From: MKRK01 sp001896915
Lineage (GTDB): Bacteria > Bacillota > Clostridia > Oscillospirales > Acutalibacteraceae
Direction of reading: 5' to 3'
NCBI GenBank assembly: GCA_937973935.1
Contig: CALJJF010000107.1
Location: 1 to 6,765, forward strand
Length of the DNA: 6,765 bases
Part shown: positions 1 to 5,752 of the stretch, in pieces
How positions within the stretch are numbered: the first letter of the stretch is position 1
Layout: every line of letters starts with the position of its first letter
Made by a program: the position numbers and the translations under genes
The notes under the pieces: model-generated
Seen by the model: only the letters and a program-made list of their open reading frames with translations
Databases searched by the model: none
What the model was told of the DNA's origin: nothing

Positions 1-266
1 CGCAGCAAGCGGCAGAAAGAGCAAGGTATAGGAGGAATTACTTCCGGACGGGGTGCAGGAAATCCTTGTGTTTGGTGATGCAACAGCCCGAAGAATTCCG
101 ACGCAGCAAGCGGCAGAAAGAGCAAGGTATAGGAGGAATTACTTCCGGACGGGGTGCAGGAAATCCTTGTGTTTGGTGATGCAACAGCCCGAAGAATTCC
201 GACGCAGCAAGCGGCAGAAAGAGCAAGGTATAGGAGGAATTACTTCCGGACGGGGTGTAGGAAATC
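1..266. repeat. 101-bp tandem direct repeat array, 2.6 copies seen, cut by the left edge
   Basis: Copies begin at 1, 102 and 203, each opening with CGCAGCAAGCGGCAGAAAG. The first two copies read as identical over all 101 bases. The third matches to about base 266 with one change (C to T at 258), then runs into unrelated AT-rich DNA. The array starts at the window edge, so the true copy number is unknown. Each unit holds an AGGAGG ribosome-site-like string without a start codon at a useful distance, a GAATTC palindrome, and a small possible hairpin GGAGG-AATTA-CTTCC. Because 101 is not a multiple of three, open frames across the array change frame from copy to copy and are not believable proteins. 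Near-perfect identity points to recent amplification or gene conversion. Function unknown. Confidence 0.95.
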
Positions 267-323
267 TTGATTTCATGCATTGCGTCTATTATAACATATT
301 TTGTTAAAATTACAATGAATAAC

Positions 324-351
324 TTTACATTTAACAATTTTGTATTATAAT
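324..351 (+). promoter_or_regulatory. Sigma-A type promoter for the flavin reductase gene
   Basis: A -35 box TTTACA (324-329) and a perfect -10 box TATAAT (346-351) are separated by 16 bases in very AT-rich DNA. Transcription would start near 358, leaving a leader of about 100 bases before the start codon at 459. No gene lies between it and the flavin reductase. Confidence 0.7.
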
Positions 352-384
352 GATAGAAGCTAGAAAATACTGATACAAACCGAA

Positions 385-420
385 GTTTTGTCCTTTTGCA
401 CACATGCAGATTGACAAAGC
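385..420 (+). other. Predicted leader RNA hairpin upstream of the flavin reductase gene
   Basis: Bases 385-392 (GTTTTGTC) can pair with 413-420 (GACAAAGC, one G-U pair). After a 2x2 mismatch, bases 395-400 (TTTGCA) can pair with 405-410 (TGCAGA, one G-U pair) around a CACA loop. The result is a 36-nt hairpin within the inferred leader. No T-run follows, so it is not an intrinsic terminator. It matches no riboswitch class I know; regulation is only a guess. Confidence 0.35.
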
Positions 421-443
421 AACCAAAACTATAAAAAATGAAT

Positions 444-449
444 GAGAGG
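444..449 (+). promoter_or_regulatory. Ribosome binding site that fixes the flavin reductase start
   Basis: GAGAGG lies 9 bases before the ATG at 459. The in-frame upstream ATG at 438 has only an A-rich stretch before it and no Shine-Dalgarno match, so 459 is the better start. Confidence 0.7.
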
Positions 450-458
450 TTGTTATTT

Positions 459-956
459 ATGGCTTTTAAGGAAATTACGGCGAAAGAACTGGAAGAGAAT
501 CCGTTTCGAATGATTGCCGACGAATGGATGCTTGTGACAGCAGGCAATGAGGCAAAATTTAATACGATGACGGCGAGCTGGGGCTTTCTGGGCGAGATGT
601 GGAACAAGGATGTCGCCGTCACTGTTGTCCGCCCCCAACGATACACCTATGAGTTTATCGAAAAAGAAGAGCTGTTTACTTTGAGCTTTTATGGTGATAG
701 GAAGGACATTCATAAAACCTGTGGGACAAAATCGGGCAGGGATGTTGATAAGGTCGCAGAGATCGGGCTCACGCCGGTGTTTTCGGACGGCACAGTGTTT
801 TTTGAAGAAGCTCGCATCGTTCTCGTCTGTAAAAAGATATTTGCACAGGATATTAAGGAAGAAAGCTTTATCGACAAAGACAATTTAAAATGGTATCCCG
901 AAAAGGATTTTCATAGAGCGTATTTTGGCGAGATTCTAAAAGTGTATGTAAAATAG
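459..956 (+). CDS. Flavin reductase-like, FMN-binding split-barrel protein
   Basis: A 165-residue cytoplasmic protein of the flavin reductase-like family, whose members bind FMN in a split beta-barrel and usually pass electrons from NAD(P)H to flavin or to a partner oxygenase or reductase. The hallmark segment is NTMTASWG (residues 36-42), followed by WNKDVAV (49-54) and VRPQRYTYEF (57-66), then TLSFYG (74-79), SGRDVDKVAE (92-101) and a C-terminal KWYPEKDFH (144-152). These are the conserved blocks of the Clostridia-type subgroup, and the length is normal for it. The start at 459 is chosen from its ribosome binding site; starting at 438 would add seven residues outside the family pattern. The gene is monocistronic, with its own promoter and terminator, so neighbours give no clue to the physiological substrate. 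No frameshift or missing block is seen. Family assignment is firm; the exact reaction is not. Confidence 0.93.
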   Translation: MAFKEITAKELEENPFRMIADEWMLVTAGNEAKFNTMTASWGFLGEMWNKDVAVTVVRPQRYTYEFIEKEELFTLSFYGDRKDIHKTCGTKSGRDVDKVAEIGLTPVFSDGTVFFEEARIVLVCKKIFAQDIKEESFIDKDNLKWYPEKDFHRAYFGEILKVYVK

Positions 957-962
957 TACAGT

Positions 963-992
963 AAGAGCCTGCTGTTGTTGCAGGCTTTTATT
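963..992 (+). terminator. Intrinsic terminator after the flavin reductase gene
   Basis: Stem AGCCTGC (966-972) pairs with GCAGGCT (980-986) around a TGTTGTT loop. Flanking A-T and G-U pairs can extend it, and TTTATT follows. It begins 6 bases after the stop codon. Confidence 0.88.
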
Positions 993-1028
993 CATTTGGT
1001 AGAATGTAAAATATATCCACAAATAATA

Positions 1029-1057
1029 TTGACAGAAACGGAATGATATGGTAAATT
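1029..1057 (+). promoter_or_regulatory. Promoter for the secreted fibronectin type III protein
   Basis: A perfect -35 TTGACA (1029-1034) is followed after 17 bases by TAAATT (1052-1057). The -10 box is preceded by TG at 1049-1050, giving an extended -10. It lies just after the upstream terminator and about 40 bases before the start codon at 1098. Confidence 0.7.
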
Positions 1058-1084
1058 ATACAAGCACGTGCGAAACAACATAAT

Positions 1085-1090
1085 AAGGAG
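1085..1090 (+). promoter_or_regulatory. Ribosome binding site that fixes the secreted protein start
   Basis: AAGGAG sits 7 bases before the ATG at 1098. An in-frame GTG at 1068 lies only about four bases after the expected transcription start and lacks a ribosome site, so it is rejected as the start. Confidence 0.85.
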
Positions 1091-1097
1091 CGTAAAA

Positions 1098-1781
1098 ATG
1101 ATTTCAAAAATTAATCTATCAAAATCAATCTCATCTATCCTGGCAGCCCTATTAATCCTTTGCGTGCTTACGGCAGGCGGCATTACAGCATCAGCAGACA
1201 GCATAGATACCCAAAGTCCAAGTACGCCCGGTAACCTCACGGTCAACGCGGTTGTCGACGCAAACTATTCCTCCATTGACTGTACTTTCAGTTGGGATAT
1301 TTCAACAGATAATGTAGGTGTGGCAGGTTATTTTATCTACGAAATCTACAATCCGGCTTATCCTTCGGATTACAACGAAGTCAGTTTTACAGAAACCAAT
1401 TCTTATAACACAATATTCTATCCCAACCGTGCAACAAAGTATTTTGCGGTAGTTGCAATCGACGATGCTGGCAATCGTTCTTCTATCAGCAATATTGTGT
1501 CGGTGGATTTATTTGTTTTCCCGCCCACACCGGCACCCGTTGATCTATCCGTTTCAAATGTATCCGCTACCGGTTTAACCCTTCATTGGTATGGACAGAG
1601 CTGGAATGGCGCATATAAAGTCACAATAAGTGACGGCACAACAAGCACTGATGTGTACTGCTATGGTTACAGCTATGCTTTTGATGGCTTAACTCAGGGT
1701 AAAACCTATACATTTACAGTGACAGCTTACGGTCGCTTTGATGCTTCTCCACCCAGCCAGCCGCTGGTCGTATCATTCTGA
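1098..1781 (+). CDS. Secreted protein with two fibronectin type III domains
   Basis: A 227-residue exported protein. Residues 1-33 form a signal peptide: lysines at 4 and 9, a hydrophobic core around 13-25 (ILAALLILCVLTA), and a likely cleavage at ASA|DS (33/34). The residue before Cys22 is Leu, not a small residue, so it is not a convincing lipobox. Domain 1 (about 41-137) shows the fibronectin type III pattern, with SWDISTDNVGVAGYFIYE (65-82) and YFAVVAIDDAGNRS (115-128). A Pro-rich linker (142-147) leads to domain 2 (about 148-227), with LTLHWYG (160-166), YKVTISDG (173-180) and GLTQGKTYTFTVTAY (197-211). Such domains normally serve as spacers or binding modules next to a catalytic or anchoring part, yet here there is no enzyme domain, LPxTG sorting signal, S-layer repeat or C-terminal membrane helix. 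It is probably released or held by protein contacts. The target is unknown. It has its own promoter and terminator. Confidence 0.88.
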   Translation: MISKINLSKSISSILAALLILCVLTAGGITASADSIDTQSPSTPGNLTVNAVVDANYSSIDCTFSWDISTDNVGVAGYFIYEIYNPAYPSDYNEVSFTETNSYNTIFYPNRATKYFAVVAIDDAGNRSSISNIVSVDLFVFPPTPAPVDLSVSNVSATGLTLHWYGQSWNGAYKVTISDGTTSTDVYCYGYSYAFDGLTQGKTYTFTVTAYGRFDASPPSQPLVVSF

Positions 1782-1796
1782 GCTTCATCATTTCAT

Positions 1797-1830
1797 AAAA
1801 CCCGACTGCTTTGCGGCAGTCGGGTTTTCT
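1797..1830 (+). terminator. Strong intrinsic terminator after the secreted protein gene
   Basis: CCCGACTGC (1801-1809) pairs with GCAGTCGGG (1816-1824) around TTTGCG. The preceding AAAA pairs with the following TTTT, and the run continues TTTTCTT. The AAAA on the left side means it could also act on minus-strand transcripts. Confidence 0.95.
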
Positions 1831-1926
1831 TATCATTTGCCATGGCTCACGATAGCAAAATACTCCTAAAAGGCCATACTATGATGGTTCCATCCGTCGA
1901 CCAGCCGTTTCGAAGCTTAGGTGTCT

Positions 1927-1964
1927 GGTTCTATTTCATAATCGTGCCATTCCGGGATAGAACC
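1927..1964. repeat. Perfect 8-bp inverted repeat GGTTCTAT/ATAGAACC
   Basis: GGTTCTAT (1927-1934) and ATAGAACC (1957-1964) are exact reverse complements separated by 22 bases. No T-run follows. It could be a protein-binding site or part of a decayed element; function unknown. Confidence 0.5.
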
Positions 1965-2019
1965 GCCTATCTTCACAATACAGATTACAGCATATTTCTT
2001 CTTCTTATAATTTCTTTGT

Positions 2020-2057
2020 AAGGCTTCTCCTATGGATATGCTCCATATCAGAGCCTT
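2020..2057. repeat. Two-part inverted repeat able to form a 38-nt hairpin
   Basis: AAGGCT (2020-2025) pairs with AGCCTT (2052-2057), and inside it TATGGA (2031-2036) pairs with TCCATA (2042-2047) around TATGC, leaving an asymmetric internal loop. It is followed only by TTCT on the plus strand and by no T-run on the minus strand, so terminator function is doubtful. Confidence 0.5.
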
Positions 2058-2166
2058 TCTAGATGTTTTCAATCATTTGATTTGGCAGGTACATTTTAAG
2101 GATAGAGCGCATTGACGAATGCAAACCGGTACATGTATGTGAATTTGCAGATAGGGCATAACAAGA

Positions 2167-2195
2167 TAGACAAAGCAAAACTAATATGGTATAAT
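2167..2195 (+). promoter_or_regulatory. Extended -10 promoter for the large NTPase gene
   Basis: TAGACA (2167-2172, one mismatch to consensus) is followed after 17 bases by a perfect TATAAT (2190-2195). The -10 box carries the extended TG one base upstream (2187-2188). This is the best promoter match in the window. Transcription would start near 2202, giving a leader of about 180 bases before the ATG at 2383. Confidence 0.8.
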
Positions 2196-2219
2196 ATGTA
2201 TGGCAAAATCAGGTTCAGA

Positions 2220-2249
2220 ATGAAGTCGGATGATTCATATGAAGCCGGA
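2220..2249 (+). repeat. Direct repeat with an embedded palindrome in the NTPase leader
   Basis: ATGAAGTCGGA (2220-2230) recurs as ATGAAGCCGGA (2239-2249), one mismatch, with starts 19 bases apart. A perfect 10-bp palindrome TTCATATGAA (2234-2243) overlaps the second copy. The position just downstream of the inferred transcription start would suit an operator or RNA element, but no known regulator site is recognised. Confidence 0.35.
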
Positions 2250-2366
2250 ACTTTTATAAGAAATCAACAGTATAATTTTCAGGAATAACAAGGGATATTA
2301 GCGGAGTGATCAACGTGTAATTTTATTGTTCTCCCGACTGGATTTTCAAGGATTGCACGGAATAGA

Positions 2367-2372
2367 AGAGGA
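2367..2372 (+). promoter_or_regulatory. Ribosome binding site used to choose the NTPase start
   Basis: AGAGGA lies 10 bases before the ATG at 2383. The in-frame TTG at 2326 has no ribosome site within range and the in-frame GTG at 2374 is only one base away, so ATG 2383 is preferred. Confidence 0.6.
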
Positions 2373-2382
2373 TGTGAATTGC

Positions 2383-5300
2383 ATGATAGCTGAAATTGTA
2401 TTACCCTATTTAACAGAAAAAGTACTTGATTCATTCTTTACAAAATGTAAGAATAAAATTGATAAAGTAAAGTTCAAAAAGTGTATTCAAAATTTAGAGG
2501 ATGAATATCGAAAATTTCATCCGGATATTTACGATTTTATCTGTATCCTTCTTACAGATACCCGAATCATTGATGAGATAATCCTATTTTCTACCAACAG
2601 TGACGAAACAAAAGAAACAATTGCTACTAAAATAAATGACATTATAAATAGGATACTCAGTCGTTATTCACCGAAAAATAATCTGTTTAGAGTCACACCT
2701 CTTCAAATTAGTGATATCAAAAATTTTTTTAATGAGCTTTATCAATTGATTTTTCATACCATTGTTTTACCCAAAGATGAAGAACTAATCAAAGTAATTA
2801 ACATTATATATATGATAAGAAATGAAATGTTCAATCATCATGAAAGTAACATGAGAGAGTTTGAAACAAGACTGTTTAAAAAAATGAAAGCGGAATTTGG
2901 GGAGATAATAGACAGCTTGTTTGCCGATGTATCAAGATTCAGGACAAGATGTGATGAAATCACATCTATGAATCAAATTACGAAAAGTGATATTATATAT
3001 TCCAGATGGCTAAGGATGTTATCAGACGAATGCGATATTATGCTTGCGAATGAATTAGAAAATCACACCGGAGCGCTGCCAAGTGCGCTAGGGAACGAAT
3101 ATTTTGCATATATCAACAGTGATTTATGGCATAAAGGCGTCGAAAGTAAATTGAAAAGAATACTATATTGCGCAGATGATTATTGTGATAAAAATTCTGA
3201 AACATTAATGTTACTTAAGAAATATAAGTTCACAGAAAATTATTGTGCAATTGAAAATGACTTAAGCAAATACATGACGGATCTGTATAACGAGTTATAT
3301 TTAGAACATAGTGATATGCAGAAGTTGAAAGATCAGGATTATCATGAGTATATAGGATATGTGAATTTGAAAAAAGCAATCAAATATTTCATTCATGTAC
3401 AATTAAAATCATCATACAATAAGTGTATTTTCCTTACGGGTAAGGTGGGTTCCGGTAAAACTCATTTTGTATATACGATTCTGAATGAATATATTGTAAA
3501 ACAAAGCATACAAAATATCCGAGTTTTGTTTTTGATTGTAAAATCAAATCGACTGAATTGTAGTTTCGAAACATTAATCATTGAAAAAGTGAAAGAAATG
3601 ACAGGAATGCATTTTGAGAATCTTGATCAACTGAATCATTTTTTTGGTGACCAGAGGATTAAATTAGTAATCGTCATGGATAATTTCCACCATTTCATTC
3701 ATATGAATGTCAATCATAATTTAACGAAAGATATTAAGGACCTGATAACGGGAACTACAAGACTGCACCATCTTTATTGGTGTATACTGCTTCGTGAAAG
3801 CAACTGCGATCAGACAGGATTGGATGATGAGTTTTGGATAAAATATGGAACGAAACCAAACGAAACCCATCGAAGTTCTATTCCAAATCAAAACTTATAC
3901 ATCGGTGGCTGGCTATCAATAGACGCATGTAATGATGAGTCTGATGTTTCATTGCATATTTTATCTATGATGAAGGAGAATGAATACAATTACGCTGAAC
4001 TAAAAAACCAGTTAATCCTGAATAAGTTCCCATATTACATTTTGAATCCTTTTACCGCGTGGATTATGGTTGAACTAAACAAAAATGTATCAAACGCTGC
4101 AAATCTTGTTTATATCGATTTTCTCAAGGTCTTTTGTAGGAAAAGACTTTTAGAACTAAATAATATTTTTCAATTGCTTAACACAACCAATATACCGCTC
4201 AACAACTATAAAATACCACAAAGAACGATTGAATTGTTGGCGAATTATTTTTTAGATGAAATGAATACTACCTATGATATGCTGGATCTGTTCATCCTGA
4301 TTGACCATAATCTGCGAATACAAGTAAACGGGATTGCATCTGTTGCATTGGATACGTTAATAAACGGGAATCTACTGCAAAGAGTGAAAACAGTTGAACA
4401 GGAGCAATTTTATGATCACAAGAATGAGCAGGTTCAATTGGATTTTACACTTTTTTGGTCATATTGTATGGCGAATTCATTGATAGATCGATATTCCAAC
4501 AAAAATGAAGTGTTTGAGAAACTGCTTGAATATATCTTCACCCCCGGCAATAAATTATGTTTGAACTATGTTGAAGAAGAAATGTTTGAGTTTGTAATAT
4601 TAATGATTGATGACTTTATTTTTAATGATGATAGGAAGGAAAATTCATGGAAACGACTTTTTCAAACGGAATATAAAGCAAGATCTGTGATTTGGTTTGC
4701 CGGAACAAAAGCAAACAAAAACCTATTGAACTTTTTGGCAAACGCATTAATCGAGCGCGAAGTAAATATTGATATGACAAATATATTTGCTATATTATAC
4801 TTTTTGAAGCAAGTGCCTGAAGAGATTTGTCCACCTCATATTAAGTTTAAAATTTTACAACCGTATTATGGATTGATAAAGGAATGTGCATTGGTATCGT
4901 ATTTTATATCTATGGCACGGTCAATTCTAAAGAACATTGATGATATGAATATGCTGTTTCAGAGTATTCAATATTTTGCTTTCTGCGAGTCAATGGGACC
5001 TGATGTAACCAGATTACTTGCCGATTTGTCTTTTCAAACTTTACTGAGACTAGAAGACCATCAGATTTCCGAAACAATGTACCGAATCATGCAATTCACA
5101 GAAGAATATGAAAAAATAATAGAAAATTCAAGGAACGGGAACGAGAGATTTCCTAATTATTTTTTTCAGCAATTTTATTGTATCGCATGTAATTTATTTA
5201 TAAAGACATATATGCAAAAAGGGTATGAAATGCTAAAAGATTTAAAATGGTACGATTGGGAAGCGGTAAGTACGGAAAAACGTATTCCCAAGCGTTGGAT

Positions 5301-5619
5301 GATGCAATCCGCCAATTTGCAATATGGATATTGGTATCAGGATAGTTTGTCTCGCGAAAAAAATGATTTCATCGATTTAGTTACTAAGCTGTCAAAATCC
5401 AAACAATCGATTGATATGCAAAATTCTTTTTACATGATAAAACATACGGTAACTCAAAATTCTAAAAATCCATACAGAATTCACAACCGCTTTATCCCGA
5501 TTCTTAAGGAATTAAGAAAAAGACCGAATCAATATTTAAGTTCTGTATTAAACAGAAAAGAAAACAGAATATTCATTGAATTTAATATTCATAATCCAAC
5601 AGAAAAGACATTTCGGTAA
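2383..5619 (+). CDS. Large STAND/NACHT-like P-loop NTPase, candidate solitary defence protein
   Basis: A 1078-residue protein I cannot name beyond its class. Residues 1-340 are mostly helical, with no TIR, PD-(D/E)xK or membrane segments that I can see; R146-N147...H152 fits an Rx5H motif. The NTPase core has Walker A GKVGSGKT (353-360) after a hydrophobic strand, Walker B LVIVMDN (428-434, Asp433), and a likely sensor arginine in WCILLRES (Arg471). The 75-residue Walker spacing suits STAND/NACHT families. About 600-700 looks like a winged helix, ending in LDFTLFWSYCMANSL (686-700), which resembles the conserved stretch closing NACHT/NB-ARC modules. Residues about 700-1078 are helical and unassigned, the usual place of the ligand sensor. 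STAND proteins oligomerise on sensing a trigger and activate an effector; many bacterial ones block phage. The gene is alone, AT-rich against its neighbours, and has its own promoter and terminator. Alternative: another AAA-type signalling ATPase. Confidence 0.82.
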   Translation: MIAEIVLPYLTEKVLDSFFTKCKNKIDKVKFKKCIQNLEDEYRKFHPDIYDFICILLTDTRIIDEIILFSTNSDETKETIATKINDIINRILSRYSPKNNLFRVTPLQISDIKNFFNELYQLIFHTIVLPKDEELIKVINIIYMIRNEMFNHHESNMREFETRLFKKMKAEFGEIIDSLFADVSRFRTRCDEITSMNQITKSDIIYSRWLRMLSDECDIMLANELENHTGALPSALGNEYFAYINSDLWHKGVESKLKRILYCADDYCDKNSETLMLLKKYKFTENYCAIENDLSKYMTDLYNELYLEHSDMQKLKDQDYHEYIGYVNLKKAIKYFIHVQLKSSYNKCIFLTGKVGSGKTHFVYTILNEYIVKQSIQNIRVLFLIVKSNRLNCSFETLIIEKVKEMTGMHFENLDQLNHFFGDQRIKLVIVMDNFHHFIHMNVNHNLTKDIKDLITGTTRLHHLYWCILLRESNCDQTGLDDEFWIKYGTKPNETHRSSIPNQNLYIGGWLSIDACNDESDVSLHILSMMKENEYNYAELKNQLILNKFPYYILNPFTAWIMVELNKNVSNAANLVYIDFLKVFCRKRLLELNNIFQLLNTTNIPLNNYKIPQRTIELLANYFLDEMNTTYDMLDLFILIDHNLRIQVNGIASVALDTLINGNLLQRVKTVEQEQFYDHKNEQVQLDFTLFWSYCMANSLIDRYSNKNEVFEKLLEYIFTPGNKLCLNYVEEEMFEFVILMIDDFIFNDDRKENSWKRLFQTEYKARSVIWFAGTKANKNLLNFLANALIEREVNIDMTNIFAILYFLKQVPEEICPPHIKFKILQPYYGLIKECALVSYFISMARSILKNIDDMNMLFQSIQYFAFCESMGPDVTRLLADLSFQTLLRLEDHQISETMYRIMQFTEEYEKIIENSRNGNERFPNYFFQQFYCIACNLFIKTYMQKGYEMLKDLKWYDWEAVSTEKRIPKRWMMQSANLQYGYWYQDSLSREKNDFIDLVTKLSKSKQSIDMQNSFYMIKHTVTQNSKNPYRIHNRFIPILKELRKRPNQYLSSVLNRKENRIFIEFNIHNPTEKTFR

Positions 5620-5690
5620 TGGATTAATAAAAAACCAGTAAAGCATATATCCTTGTTGTTCGGTATGGGGTTTAAATTGAAAGAAAAATT

Positions 5691-5727
5691 AAATAGCGTT
5701 TACCTTACAGGTAAACGCTATTTTTTT
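5691..5727. terminator. Bidirectional intrinsic terminator between the convergent genes
   Basis: A perfect 14-bp stem, AAATAGCGTTTACC (5691-5704) with GGTAAACGCTATTT (5710-5723), closes a five-base TTACA loop. TTTTTTT follows on the plus strand. Read from the minus strand, the stem is followed by AATTTTTCTTT, so it can also stop the mutase-family transcript that ends at 5753. Confidence 0.95.
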
Positions 5728-5752
5728 ATTTAAGCGGTTCGTTAAAATGAAA

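Larger units (their letters stand above)
1831..2166. other. Long gap without a convincing gene; possible decayed mobile or repeat DNA
   Basis: No gene can be supported here. Two modest open frames overlap on opposite strands. On the plus strand, 1842-2021 encodes 59 residues; an internal ATG at 1881 has AAAAGG seven bases upstream, and the product ends in a hydrophobic tail (FLLLIISL). On the minus strand, 2072-1917 is open for 51 codons from a TTG and reads plausibly protein-like near its end (KIGGSIPEWHDYEIEPDT), but it lacks a ribosome site and has a stop just upstream. The stretch also holds two inverted repeats. Compatible readings are a degraded insertion element, an interspersed repeat, or plain intergenic DNA. 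Confidence 0.4.

Noticed and set aside
1..266. CRISPR array
   Set aside because: The repeats are contiguous 101-bp direct copies with no variable spacers.
53..307. Plus-strand open frame across the repeats
   Set aside because: The 101-bp period shifts the frame in each copy, so the same DNA is read in different frames; typical of a chance open frame.
411..435. A second promoter, TTGACA at 411-416 with TATAAA at 430-435
   Set aside because: The spacer is only 13 bases and no acceptable -10 box lies at 16-18 bases; the TTGACA also sits in the predicted leader hairpin.
38..646. Minus-strand open frame of 202 codons
   Set aside because: It runs across the tandem repeats, AT-rich intergenic DNA and the antisense of the flavin reductase gene; it has no family features and changes meaning from repeat to repeat.
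992..1246. Minus-strand open frame opposite the signal peptide region
   Set aside because: Antisense to a well-supported gene with promoter, ribosome site and signal peptide; no protein family features.
1782..2021. Read-through extension of the secreted protein
   Set aside because: The same frame stays open for 79 codons after the stop, but a strong terminator lies directly within it and the fibronectin domain is complete at the stop.
2196..2288. Thirty-residue leader peptide before the NTPase gene
   Set aside because: Its ATG overlaps the -10 box and precedes the inferred transcription start; the internal ATG at 2220 lacks a good ribosome site, and no attenuator follows.
2326..2382. TTG start adding 19 residues to the NTPase
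   Set aside because: A rare start codon without a ribosome site, whereas ATG 2383 has AGAGGA ten bases upstream and begins a clean amphipathic helix.
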